Source of the DNA: Liriodendron chinense
Taxonomy: Eukaryota > Streptophyta > Magnoliopsida > Magnoliales > Magnoliaceae
Direction of reading: 5' to 3'
Length of the DNA stretch: 64,000 nucleotides
Assembly (NCBI GenBank): GCA_003013855.2
Contig: ML058552.1
Coordinates: 4,506,082 to 4,570,081, forward strand
Shown: piece by piece, positions 53,803 through 64,000 of the stretch
Layout of the letters: every line of letters starts with the position of its first letter
Numbering within the stretch: the first letter of the stretch is position 1
Made by a program: the position numbers and the translations under genes
The notes under the pieces: model-generated
Told to the model about the DNA's origin: nothing
Databases searched by the model: none
The model's input: the letters and a program-made list of their open reading frames with translations, nothing else

Positions 53803-55906
53803 TGAATCCTACAAGCCTGGCAAGGTAAGTCCCTATCCCTTACCCATTAAAATCCAAATTATCATCCAGAAGACCCATGGAATTGGACTCATATCCAAAT
53901 GCAAATCTAAAGTCCAACTCCATGTGTCGCTTAGGATGTGTGTTGGGCCCATGGGAAAAAGTAAGGCCCACCTTAAAGAAGGTTGCATGGCATGCCTTAG
54001 GCGAGAAAAGTCTATCATCCAAGAACACATGTTGGACAACACATGCACTCAAGTGCCATGAGATCAACAAAGGATGAGAATCCTACTTCACATGAGAAGT
54101 TCCTCTTCAAAGTCCACATGTGGCCAAGGATGGACCCACTTTTATGCCAAGGTCATGATTCTCACTTAGGATGTCTCCATCTTTTTACACATATGCATGG
54201 ACAAGTGGGGAATAGAAAGGAAACGGGCCCCCAAGAGCAACCCAAATGCCTCATCTCAATGGATTGGAGAGAGCACATAGCCCACTTTGGAGAATATGAG
54301 AACCCATTCATGGGTTAACCGTGAGCAACCTTATGTGCCTCATCTTGATGAAAGCTTTGACCATGAGAATACAACATGGCGGTCTACCCCTAAACATATG
54401 AATCAAAGAAGCTAAGGGTAGAAAGTTGATGCACATAGCCCACATGAAGAATCAAAGTTGAAAATGCCCATGAAAAGGCAAGTTTGGGCAACTTATGTGC
54501 ACCAACTTGTTCACCAAAAAGGGAGACCATTTGAGCACAAAAGAGTATGGCTTGATGAGTCACCCAACCATCATGAAAATGGATAAGAATAGTACACATA
54601 GCCCACTTGAAGATCAAAATCCAAAATGTCCCAAGGCATGGGACAAAAATGGGTAACTTATGGGTATCATTCTTTCCCACAAATGGAAAGAAAAATCACT
54701 CATACTTGAGAATGATGGTGGATGACCCACCAAGTCCCCAAAGAAAAGATCAAGGACCCATGGTTGTATGGATAGCTCACTTGAGAATCATCCATTTGAG
54801 GTTGATAACATCTAAGGGAAACTCTTGAGAACCACATTCCTACCACAAGGAAAACCATTTGAACCTAGTGAGATTGTGAGAACAACTCACTCATGAGACT
54901 TGTAGATGGTCAAGTAACTCAAGTCCTCCATCCATCAAGAGAGAAAGCATGAAAAGAAAAATCCTACATGAACAAAGTGTAGTGGGGCACACATGGTTCA
55001 AAGAAGTGCCCAAGTTTCAATGAAGGCCCAAAAGCCCATCCATATGAAAAAATTCTAAGGAACCCACCACACTTTGTACAAGGATGTACATCATAATCAA
55101 GAAATGATGGAAGAGTTGGGCCACTTATCCATAAAGGCCCAACTAGGAAAACTAGCCCACTTGAGATCTAAAATGAAAAATGGGCTAGCCACCTTGATCC
55201 ATACACATGTGAAGAAAGATGGGGTCACCCAAAGTGAGCCCCATGAGCTCAAAACTTGAGATGGGCCCTACCATGCCCATGGGCCCAAGCCTTGAAAGGA
55301 GGATGGAAAAGAAAAAGAAAGCTCCAAAGGGAAATAACAAGAGAAAGAAAGTAAGAAGGAGCCCAAAATGAAGCATTGGGCCCACCAAATACACCAAGGG
55401 CCATGACTTCACTTTGAGCCCATTTGATACACAAGAAAAGAGGCCCAACTCCCATGAAAAAGATAGAGTATTTTGCCATGCACACTTGATGACATGGCAA
55501 AATCACTCTTTACATGCACATGAAGGGAGTGTGAAAAAAAAAATGAAAAAGTAGAGAGCTTGTAATGTCTTTCTCCAAGCACCACCTTTGAAAGACTTGA
55601 GATCTAAGAAAAGATCAAGAATGCTTGGGCCCACCTTCACACCCCTTTGAATAGCTACATGAAAAAGAAAAAGGATCATGAGAAGAGACAATGAAGATGG
55701 AAAAGGACAAGGAAGAGAAAGGAAGTGGTCCATACTTTTACCACCCACCAAAGAAGGACCACCTTGCTGCCCCAAGACTTCTCTGAGGCCCACCACTTGA
55801 AAAGAGCAAAGGACCACCAAAGAAGAGAGAGGAAACTTGAAGAAAGAAAGAGCATGAGAGAGAGAAGAGAGAGATTGCACGTTTGAGGGGGGGGAGGTGC
55901 CCCATG
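53803..55906 (-). other. Presumed leader/intron region of antisense gene 1
   Basis: No coding region supported. The text is built of loose repeats such as 'cacatagcccacttgaagatcaaaatcc' (54425, 54595, 54280) and 'gggccca' words. A possible acceptor (TTGCCAG) lies just upstream of the ATG at 53802. The purine-rich + strand between 55520 and 55890 is CT-rich in the antisense direction, like a plant 5' leader. Confidence 0.4.
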
Positions 55907-55997
55907 TTATATAAAAAAGGGGAGGGCACCCTTTTACCCAGCCCCCTGAAGAGACCAGGAGGCAGAGACCGTCCGGGCGGCCCATGGGAGGCTGTCC
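55907..55997 (-). promoter_or_regulatory. Candidate antisense promoter with U3-like module
   Basis: TATATAA on the minus strand (55913-55907), followed in that direction by a CT-rich leader. It is preceded at 55971-55997 by a third copy of the GC-palindrome module (23 of 27 bases as in the LTR on the + strand; the module is itself nearly palindromic). The TATA string also reads on the + strand, so direction is inferred. Confidence 0.45.
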
Positions 55998-56352
55998 TAG
56001 ACCCTACCTAGGTGAAACGACCTCCCTCTCCCTCTCCTTGGGAAGAACTCCCCTTGGGAAGGGTGGTTGTAAGTGAATCTTGTACCTTCATGTAAGAATG
56101 AAGTGATGGAAGAGAAGGGTGAGAAAAAAGGAAGAAATCTCACCAAAATCTCATCTCATGAGAAATGGGTGAGAAATTGGGTTTGATGATGTAGAAAAGT
56201 TCCAGGGAATTTTCAAGAAAAAGAAAGAAGAATTTGACTTGGTCAAACAATGATCTCAACCATCCAAAGGCGTGACCAGATGACCCGAACCGTTCCAAAG
56301 AGAATTCCCGTAGTCTCAAATCTGGATTGATGCTCTTTTGTACATAGTTTTT

Positions 56353-56616
56353 GGTCCGAAGACCTTAAACTACGTCGGGATCAACATCCCGAGGGATTTT
56401 AATAAAAGCCAGCATCGATCCCAGCCGTTCAGGCCAAGATCTGATGACCTGGATCATTTCGGAAAAAAAAAATGTGCTTGCCCCCCTTTTTACAAAGTCT
56501 GGGTCCGAAGACCTTAAACTACGTCGGGATCAAGATCCCGAGGGACCTTTTAATAAAAACCGGCATCAGCCTGGATTGAATCAAGATCCGCGGACACCGG
56601 ACATTTTCCCAAAAAA

Positions 56617-56678
<62 letters not shown>

Positions 56679-57290
56679 TACCAGCCCCTCTTTTAAAATT
56701 CAGTGGTCCGAAGACCTTAAACTACGTCGGGATCAAAATCCCGAGGGATTTTCAATAAAAGCCGACATCGGTTTGGATCGAATCAAGACCTAACAATCTC
56801 GGGCATTTTCAGAAAAATAAAAAAATATATCTTCCTCTTTTAAAGTTTTTGGTCCGAAGACCTTAAACTACGTCGGGATCGACATCCCGAGAGATTTTCA
56901 ATAAAAACCGGCATCATTCTGGATTGCCCATCCGCTGACACCGGACATTTTTCCAAAAATAAAAAAAAAAACATGTTTGCCCCTCTTTTGTACAGTTTCA
57001 TGGTCCGAAGACCTTAAACTACACTGGGATTAATTTCTCGGGGGACCTTTCTCGCTTTCAACTAAAAACCGACATCGGCCTCGACCGTTGGGATCATGGT
57101 TCGATAACCCGGATCATTTCAAAAATACCAAAAATATTTTAAAGCTTTCCATAAAAACCAGTATCAATCTTGATCACCCGAGTTGAAATCTGGAACCTTT
57201 TCAAAACAAAAAAAATGTATACAATATAAAACAAAAAAGTTTTCACCACCAGTTTCAACCCACCAATTTATCCCCAGCGGTCCGAAGACC
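56353..57290 (+). repeat. Six-unit tandem repeat with paired hairpins
   Basis: Units start with GGTCCGAAGACC (56353, 56502, 56705, 56851, 57002, 57279), a GGTC/GACC stem with a CGAA loop, followed by 'ttaaactac'. In the first four units comes TCGGGAT-loop-ATCCCGA (56375, 56524, 56727, 56873) with loops CAAC, CAAG, CAAA and CGAC. The last two units carry a non-palindromic variant ending 'ttctcggggg'. Spacing is 145-280 bp. An (AT)n microsatellite interrupts at 56621-56677. Homologous to 23400-24990 in B. Confidence 0.8.
56621..56677. repeat. (AT)n microsatellite, about 28 units
   Basis: An uninterrupted AT dinucleotide run inside element A's 3' repeat region. Confidence 0.95.
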
Positions 57291-57839
57291 TTAAACTACA
57301 CTGGGATTAACTTCTCGGGGGCTTTCTTTCCTAACCTGTTCCAGGCATGGCTGACACTTGATCGTACGGGTGTCTGGAATCTCTTAAACAGGTAAGGGCT
57401 GTGGCGGGCAGAACTCCGCAATCCTGTTCGTGTTGAACGCACCGTGATAGACAACCTTGATTTGGAAGTCGCTGTTGAATCTGACGGATGTTCCCTGTTC
57501 CTAAAACTCATGAAGGGGATTAAGGCTGTTGGAAGGTGGAGCGCACCCTCACGGAATTGTGAACAACGTAAGGCCCCAAACTGGATTGACTAAGGGAAAT
57601 GTGAGGATGTGGCTCATTTTGTGGCCGAAGGAGTCCGTCGGACGATACGTGGTCTATGTGCATTGCACATGAGGAACAGGCAACTTTGTGGGTGTGTTGA
57701 CTGAAAACCCTCAAAATCCCCTCATCTGAAGATGTAAAACTACGGCACTTAACTGTGTGAGACTCGTCTTGCTTGCTGACGTAAAATGGATCGGGTGCCT
57801 TACCAGCAGTAGAAGCTGGAAGTGGATGAAAATTCCACA

Positions 57840-58070
57840 CTTTTCCCTACATTTCAGAAAAATCACCAAAATACAAAAGCATTGCAAAATATTTTCAAAA
57901 ATCACAAAAATATTTCCTTTACTTTCAAATCAAAATATTGTCAAAAATCACAAAAATATTTCCCTTGCTTTCAATCAAAATATTGTCAAAAATCACAAAA
58001 ATATTTCTCTTGCTTTCATCAGAAAATATTTCGAAAATCACAAAAAATATTTCTTGTATTTTCAATAACC
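57840..58070. repeat. Tandem 51-bp repeats, about four units
   Basis: Repeats of 'atcaaaatattgtcaaaaatcacaaaaatatttc' with 'ccttgctttc' between. The last unit is more diverged. AT-rich and non-coding. Confidence 0.85.
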
Positions 58071-58978
58071 GATCTCTATCCTGACCACTCAGTTGAAGAC
58101 TCGGACCACTTATTTACAAAAAATCACAAAAATTAGCATCCCCAGCACTACAATTCAGGAGTCTTGAACTCCGCTCACTTCACAGTATGGGATGACGGAT
58201 CCAATCGCCCGCAAATTGGAATCTTGACCAAAACGGGCAACCGAACACCATCTCAATCACACGTATGCCCAGAAGAACATCTTGAAGTCGGATAACATCC
58301 TCGTACATTCTCATTCGCAAAGAAACAGCATCTTGGGACGATGGACCTGATCGATCACGGGTCGGGATCTTGACCAACCCGCTGACCAAACGCCCGTACA
58401 AAAAGAAAAACCCCAGGGAAGCACAACCCTGCAAGCAATAAGCTCAAAATTCTCTGCACCCATAGCTAAAGCAAAATCATCGAACTGAAAAGAGAATGAG
58501 CCAAACCAAGCATTCATCCTGCATCTCCATGCATCAGCATCCATCACATTAATCATCACGTTTGCCTGCTTTCAAAATAAAAGTCGGTTAGCCAAAGACC
58601 CCACAGGCATCCCTAGTGGAGGCACGTGCACACCAGATTTCCATTTCAAAAAGACAAAAAACATTCCTTTTTGCAAATAAAAACCCCACGGAGTATCACT
58701 CCCCAGAGTGGGTATCTTTTCAAAAATCCAAAAATGTTTTCCAGTAGAGCGTTCTGCCTCCAACACGCTGGGAGATCTTCCATATCTCTGGGTAGGAGCC
58801 GACGCAAAAATCAAATAAGATCCGATGTCTCGCGGTTTCCCAGGAGACCATCGGATCCAATGCACTCAAAGTACGATCGAACTGAACTCCAGTGTCAGTG
58901 CGGTCGTGCCACATGCCAAGATACAAAAAAGATGAAAGCCAAAAAGCTCGGTCACAGAAACCATTTGAACAGGTGGAA
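58071..58978 (+). other. Non-coding 3' internal region
   Basis: No gene. It is colinear with the inverse of B 22000-22800, so it is part of the ancestral element. Shared blocks include 'ggttagccaaagaccccacaggcatccc' (58587; inverse near 22155-22190). Confidence 0.5.
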
Positions 58979-59890
58979 ACGATGAATTGTAACCCAAGTA
59001 TCAAAATCAGCAGATTGGGTGGAAAGAGTTCACCCGCACATACCTAGGCGTGGATGCCTGAAGTACCTTGACTGAGTCCAAGTCGGCGTAGTAGAATCCC
59101 GTAAGACTATCTGACGCAGGGCGTCTAACCACTTTGATAGTCAAGCGAAACAAGTACTCCTGGAGTGATCTGGGAAAACATCAAACATCACACAAACAGT
59201 CTCAGGGTCAGCAACCTCATAAGACTACGGACGCAGAGGCTCTGCTGTACCTTTCCGATGTTAGTACCGATCGGGAATGGAAGGGTTGCGATTGGGTACC
59301 CAGGTTGCAACAAACTGCAGGGACAATCGCAACGTTTTCTCCAAACTCTCGCGGTATGTGCGAGTTATCAATTTTCAGACAATCAACTGACTCAGATACA
59401 AAGGACAACAAAGATTCCAGACCGCAATCAAGGAAAGAATGAATTGCAAACTAAGCATCGAAACCAGCAGATCGGGTGGAAAAGCCCACCCGCACATACC
59501 TAGGCGTGGATGCCTGAAGTACCTTGACTGAGTCCAAGTTGGCGTAGTAGAATCCCGTAAGACTATCTGACGCAGGGCATCTAACCACTTTGACAGTCAA
59601 GCGAAACAAGTACTCCTGGAGTGATCTGGAAAAACATCAAACATACAATCAATCACAGGGTCAGTAACCTCGTAAGACTGTCGATGCAGAGGCTCTGCTG
59701 TACCTTTCCGATGTTAGTACCGATCGGGAATGGAAGGGTTGCGATTGGGTACCCAGGTTGCAGCGCATGCAGGGACAATCGCAACGTTTTCTCCAAACTC
59801 CCGCGGTATGTGCGAGTGAGCGATCTCCAAACGATCAACTGGCACAGATGCAAAGGCAAGCAAAGATTTCAAAACATGATCTATGAATGA
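58979..59890. repeat. 457-bp tandem duplication near the 3' LTR
   Basis: 58979-59435 and 59436-59890 are near-identical (e.g. 'tacctaggcgtggatgcctg' at 59041 and 59498). The corresponding segment is single in element B (21260-21770), so the duplication arose in the A lineage. Confidence 0.85.
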
Positions 59891-59947
59891 CCGGGTCAGA
59901 AGTGGGGTGTCCACTCGCTTTGGCATTCGGTTGCACGCAACCTCTGC

Positions 59948-59961
59948 CAAAGAGGGGCATC
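59948..59961 (+). promoter_or_regulatory. Polypurine tract of element A
   Basis: The text CAAAGAGGGGCATC lies directly before the 3' LTR and is conserved before B's 3' LTR (inverse at 21239-21253). It is the likely primer for plus-strand DNA synthesis. Confidence 0.75.
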
Positions 59962-61487
59962 TGTAGACACCCCACCTTCGGCTACACTGTTGGTAGAGAT
60001 AGCTGGTTGAACGGAGGACCATACCCCCAAATCCCAAGTCCAAACTCAGCCAAACTCACCCTTGTAAGCCCCATTCCATAGCCCAGTTCAAGCCTGAACC
60101 CAGTCAACCCAGTCCTAAAAACCACCCTGAAAAACCTCCCATAAAAAAGGCCAGTCAAAAAATCCCAAAAAAGTCAAACTCACTGAGTCAACTCGCTGAG
60201 TTAACCCGCTGAGTCAACCCGTCGAGTCAACCCGTCGAGTCAAAACACCGAGTCAACCCGTCGAGTCAACCCGTCGAGTCAAACCACCGAGTCGACCCGC
60301 TGAGTCAACTCATTGAGTCGACCAGCGAGTCCAACAGCAGCCCCGAGGGAGCGACCGTACTCGCTGAAAACCGAGCGGCCGTACGGGCGGCCCATGGCAG
60401 GCCGCCCGGAAAAAATTACGAGAGTGCCCCTCTCTGCTGTTATAAATACCCCCTCCCCTTCTCATTTCAACAGGCCATTCGAGTCCATTTCAGCCCGAGA
60501 GCTCTGAGTCCATCTCTCCACCCTTTAGCCCATTTTTCCACCAAGGAGAGCCCGAGTGAGGAGAGTCTAACCCTGGTCCAGCCCAGCCTGACCACTGGTC
60601 CAAGCCTCCCAAGCCATCCAAGTCTTGATCCAACCACTCGAAGCCAACCCTTGCGACACCTCCGTCCACCCAGCTACTCTTTTCCAGCATCATCTCATTT
60701 GCATCTAGCATAAGTGCAACATTTACTTTTCTTCCAACCCCCTTGCTTCACTACAAGCACCTTGATTACTCAAACACACATGCATATGTCTTTATATTAA
60801 GCACCTGTCAGTTCGAGCGTATGCTCTGGGCTTGCCCGTTGTTGGAACCTGCCCATCAGAAACTCTTACTGTTCAGACCTGCATTCATGCTTCACCATAA
60901 AACACCTTGATCATTCAAGCACACTGCATACGTCTTACATTAAGCACCTGTCAGTTCGAGCGTACGCTTTGGGCTTGCCCGTTGTTTGAACCTGCCCATC
61001 AGAAACTCTTACTGTTCAGACCCGCATTCATGCATCATGTCATCCATGAGAATATACGAGGATTAAACTAGACTTTCAAATATTCGATCGATTCTGTGAA
61101 GTAGAGACCGTACTTCGGTACGGGCAGTGTGTGGGGTGCTTAACCTCTTCCCACCCTGTAACCGTGATCCCTTGCCTTGAATCTCTGACCGCAGATCAAC
61201 AGGAGTCATTTAGAGGAAGGAATCTTCGGATTCCCTTCTCTAACGTTTCTACAGGGTCTAGCCGACTGTAGATTTGAAGTAATTGGCTAGTGGCGACTCT
61301 GGTCCTATATAAACACATTAAAACACATCCAGCTTAACACGACTACCAAACAAAGCCCTCGAGAACGAGGTAAGCCAGTGGCACAAACGGCGATTTCGCA
61401 CGCACGCACTTCTTCTTCTTCTTCTTCCGAAAGGGGAAGGGAGAACGACGTCGTGTGGGAGCACGGAAAAATCGACGAGGGTCCACA
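59962..61487 (+). repeat. 3' LTR of element A (1526 bp)
   Basis: Matches 37447-38973 with about 12-15 substitutions, a 3-bp deletion (GAG near 60374) and a change in the TTC/CGCA tract (61397-61428). It carries the same GAGTCAA array, palindromic module (60381-60410), TATA box (60441-60448), duplicated R/U5 block and UUCG hairpin (61108-61123). Confidence 0.93.
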
Positions 61488-61492
61488 ATATG

Positions 61493-62303
61493 CTAAGACC
61501 TGATCAAGTGATTGTAGTGGAATGATAAGCAGGGGGGTTGGAAGAATATTAAATGTTGCACTTATGTAGATGCGAATGAGATGATGCTGATATGAGAGTA
61601 GCTGGATGGACGGAGGTATCGCAAGGGTTGGCTTCGAGTGACTAGGTCAGGACTTGGGTACCTTGAGAGACTTGAACCAAGGTCAGGCAGGGCTGGACCA
61701 GGGGCTAGACTGTTCTCACTCAGACTCTCCTTGGTGGAGGAATGGGCTAGAGGGGTGGAGATGGACTTGGAACTTTCGGACTGTGGAGTGGGGGAGTAGA
61801 TGCTAAAATGAGAGGGAGAATGGGGTATTTATAGCTGCGGAGATTGACAGCTATCAAAAATAGGGATGGGCGGCGATTAGACGGTCGCCCGTATAGCCAT
61901 CTTGCTTCAGCTTTGGAGTCTACTTGCTCCATGAGCTCCAGGTTTGGAACTGTTCCGAACCTGCGGCTTAAAACTAGGTGAGTCAACTGGGTTTGAAAGA
62001 TGGGTTTTGACTGGGTGAATCGACTGGGTGTGTGGGCTGGATTGACTTAGTGGGTTGACTCGATGTTTTGACTCGGCGGGTTGACTCGAAAAGGTTAACT
62101 TTTTGGAATTTTTGGACTGCTATGGATGGTTTTTCAAGCTGATGTTTAGGGGTGAGTTGACTGGGTTCAGGCTTGAGTTGGGCTATGAATTTGGGGCTTA
62201 CAAGGATGAGTTTGGCTAGTTTTGGACATGGTGTTTGGGGGTGTGGACCTCCATCCATTCAACTATCTCAGTCAACATTATAGCCAAAGGTGGGGTGTCT
62301 ACA
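61493..62303 (-). repeat. 5' LTR of element B, second segment
   Basis: Continuation of the B LTR begun at 36852. It includes the U3 half with decayed TTGACTC repeats (61975-62100) and a TATA-like 'ctataaataccccatt' on the minus strand (about 61821-61836). It ends GGTGTCTACA at 62303. Confidence 0.85.
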
Positions 62304-63350
62304 CCACGCAACATCTAATCGACTCCTAGTTTAGGAAGTGATGTTGACCCGCATGGGGTTATTTCACCTTACTTTAGACGCCCACCCTTATTTTTAAGGG
62401 GTCCACTATGATGGGTGTGTAAGATCCATTGCCATTATTAGTTGTGTAATCCCATTTCAACTCCAAATCCAAAAGAATCAGTCTATCCTGGGATGCAAGT
62501 AGGCCACAAAGATTGCCTTTGATTTTTATAGGGCCCACATGATGCTTATGAAATCCACTCCAACCAGATGTCATACCAAAACTTAGGCTTGGGCCTAAAA
62601 CACAGGCACATCCGTTATTCTGGTGGCCCACACAAAGGGAAACATTTTGGCTATTTTCATTCGTGTGGCCCACCTGAATCATGGGTGGAGTTGTTTTTTA
62701 GGCTCTAGGCATAACATGGGGTGACACATATGTTGATTAGGGAGAATTTCGCATAAGAATTTGGATCCTCTGCTCTAACCAAGCAGAGAAATCCTGCTTT
62801 TCACCTCTCAGCTGGACCAATGAGAGAGGCAGCAACAGAGGTTCTCTGCTCAATTCGAATAGAGGATCCGGACTCTTCACATAAATATCATGGTGGCCCC
62901 ACCCAAGTGGGCGAATTCCCCACCGTAATGTGTGATGGACATCTGCACCGTGCATTTAATAGGTATCCTCAATGTTATGGGATGTGCCAGAAATAACCCG
63001 CAACCGGAACTCAGGTGGGCCAAACCATCTGAAACCATGGGAAATCATGCCTAAAACATCTAGAAGTACTTGGTGGGGCCCATAATGGCCTAAAATTTGG
63101 TGCGAACCCTCATCCAAGTAGGACACACAGAAGGGATGGGTTGAATGTCTAAACCACATCTCACTAAGCCTATATACAATCAGGAAGTTTTCAATGGGTG
63201 AGCATCTACTCACAACTATTGCTTATGGTGTGGCCCACCTAAGTCATGCATTGGCCTGATTTTTAAGCCCATGGCTCACCATGGAAGGTTTCATTTGATT
63301 AACGGAATGGAGGTCTATCACAAATCACGAAGTGGCCCACATAGCTGTTC

Positions 63351-63352
<2 letters not shown>
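62304..63352. other. Right flank of element B, non-coding
   Basis: No gene. 62390-62670 is a diverged inverse of 19020-19270 on the other side of B. The rest is rich in 'gtggcccac' words. Confidence 0.5.
62755..62877. mobile_element. Small MITE, about 123 bp
   Basis: Terminal inverted repeats AAGAATTTGGATCCTCTGCTC and its inverse partner (AAGAGTCCGGATCCTCTATTC read from the right end), with nearly the whole length self-complementary around 'gctggacc'. No clear target duplication found. Confidence 0.6.

Positions 63353-63415
<63 letters not shown>
63353..63415. repeat. (AT)n microsatellite, about 31 units
   Basis: An uninterrupted AT run bordering the MITE at 63436. Confidence 0.95.
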
Positions 63416-63423
<8 letters not shown>

Positions 63424-63435
63424 TAGAGAGAGAGG

Positions 63436-63800
63436 AATGCTCACCTATGCACCAGTTCTCATGACAACTCGTGAGAACTTTCTCAGGACTCATCACACGT
63501 GATGTGAGCCCAAAATCTGAACCATCCATGTGATGCAGCATCCCAAAAAACTACCATATCCCTACTAGCTTGATCCAAAACTTTGGTGGGCCATGAAAAA
63601 AGGAAACAATTTCCTCCCTTGATTTTCCTCTCTCTTTGATATGGCCCACCAGAGTTTTGAATTAGGTTGAAAGTTGGCCCCTAGGTTTTTTTGGGATTCT
63701 GCATCATGTGGACAGTTCAGATTTTTGTCTCACTCACATGTGATGGAGTCCTAAAAAAGTACTCACAAGTTCCCATGAGAACTAGTGCGCAGGTGAGCAT

Positions 63801-63803
<3 letters not shown>
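63436..63803. mobile_element. Foldback MITE, about 368 bp
   Basis: The left arm 63436-63600 starts GGAATGCTCACCTATGCACC; the right arm, read inversely from 63803, starts GGAATGCTCACCTGCGCACT. The arms match for about 165 bp, including 'tctgaacYRTCCA' and 'aaaactYTGGTGGGCC' blocks, with a ~40-bp centre. It is bordered by an AT microsatellite on the left and a C run on the right, so a target duplication cannot be read. Confidence 0.8.

Positions 63804-63837
<34 letters not shown>
63802..63837. repeat. C homopolymer, 36 bp
   Basis: An uninterrupted C run at the right border of the MITE. Length may be unreliable. Confidence 0.9.
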
Positions 63838-64000
63838 TTCACCATTTCACACCCTCAATGTGATGGTAAGGGTGAGTTTCGTTGCACCGAAATCATGAAA
63901 TATCAATTTGGTGTGAAATTCATGATATTCAGTGCACCAAATGCACCCTAACATAGGGCAACAGTTGAATTTTTTGGGCTATGAGCTAAGCATGTGGTGG

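Larger units (their letters stand above)
37447..61487 (+). mobile_element. Element A: full-length 24-kb Tat/Ogre-type retrotransposon
   Basis: Two near-identical LTRs (37447-38973 and 59962-61487) are flanked by an exact ATATG duplication (37442-37446 and 61488-61492). Order: 5' LTR, primer site, gag, protease, RT, RNase H, second RNase H, integrase, hairpin array, two antisense PMD-superfamily genes, tandem repeats, polypurine tract (59948-59961), 3' LTR. The LTRs differ at about 12-15 sites plus small indels, mostly transitions, so insertion is recent. Size, dual RNase H, Arg-type primer site and antisense ORFs place it in the Tat/Ogre lineage. pol carries seven stops. Confidence 0.93.
19805..62303 (-). 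mobile_element. Old Tat-type retrotransposon B with three nested insertions
   Basis: Both ends are LTRs in reverse orientation (19805-21238, and 36852-37446 continued at 61493-62303) flanked by CCATG (19800-19804) and CCACG (62304-62308), a target duplication with one transition. Order on the minus strand: split 5' LTR, primer site, gag, protease, linker, integrase pieces, hairpin array, 3' repeats, polypurine tract, 3' LTR. RT and both RNase H domains are missing. Its LTRs differ at roughly one site in seven to ten in the parts compared by eye, so it is far older than element A, which interrupts it. Confidence 0.85.

Noticed and set aside
1..64000. tRNA, rRNA or snRNA genes
   Set aside because: No cloverleaf with matching A/B boxes, rRNA core or snRNA motif was recognised by eye. 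The only tRNA-related sequences are the 18-nt primer binding sites. A tRNAscan-SE run would be decisive.

Overview
The window is plant nuclear DNA made almost entirely of transposable elements. The evidence is Ty3/gypsy retrotransposons of the Tat/Ogre lineage (paired RNase H domains, arginine-tRNA-like primer site, extra antisense reading frames), long TG...CA LTRs with 5-bp target duplications, foldback MITEs and microsatellites. No ordinary single-copy host gene was recognised. The species cannot be named; an angiosperm with a large, repeat-rich genome is likely.

Layout. (1) 1-2389: pieces of two LTR types carrying an array of GACCGGTC palindromes. (2) 2524-8481: a badly decayed Tat-type gypsy element, + strand (gag, protease, reverse transcriptase, two RNase H domains, integrase). 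A decayed antisense plant-mobile-domain (PMD) gene at 11241-14105 is probably its extra ORF. The stretch is split by a solo LTR of 'family F' (8487-10416, exact CCACG duplication) and followed by a second F copy in reverse (14111-15676). (3) 15682-19804: non-coding DNA with scattered GTTGCGCG-type palindromes, a CA microsatellite, an LTR-like block and a foldback element. (4) 19805-62303: old element B, minus strand, target duplication CCATG/CCACG. It has lost RT and RNase H and was hit by a truncated F LTR (26521-28470), a 4.2-kb Del/Tekay-like solo LTR (29836-34043) and element A. (5) 37447-61487: element A, + strand, complete from LTR to LTR (24,041 bp, exact ATATG duplication), inserted into the 5' LTR of its old relative B. 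(6) 62304-64000: right flank of B with two MITEs, an AT microsatellite and a C run.

Element A is the main object. Its LTRs differ at only about a dozen sites (near 1%), so it is young, yet its pol reading frame has seven in-frame stops and one or two frameshifts. Every stop is TAG or TGA, none TAA, which fits C-to-T change at methylated CAG and CGA codons. On the opposite strand, between integrase and the 3' LTR, lie two PMD-superfamily genes. The upstream one (53802-52308) is an intact three-exon frame with canonical splice sites, all in phase 0. The other is broken.

Two structured-RNA candidates stand out. One is an array of four 28-30-nt two-storey hairpins just after integrase (48025-48239). 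Its outer stems differ between units but still pair, and it is conserved in element B (25649-25860). The other is a six-pair UUCG-loop hairpin in every LTR (38596, 61108, and reversed at 20130 and 37179), showing G-C, A-U and G-U versions of one pair. A third, weaker candidate is a repeat family with two small hairpins per unit near the 3' end (56353-57290; older copies 23400-24990). The LTR U3 also holds a tandem array of GAGTCAA (W-box/AP-1-like) sites upstream of the TATA box.
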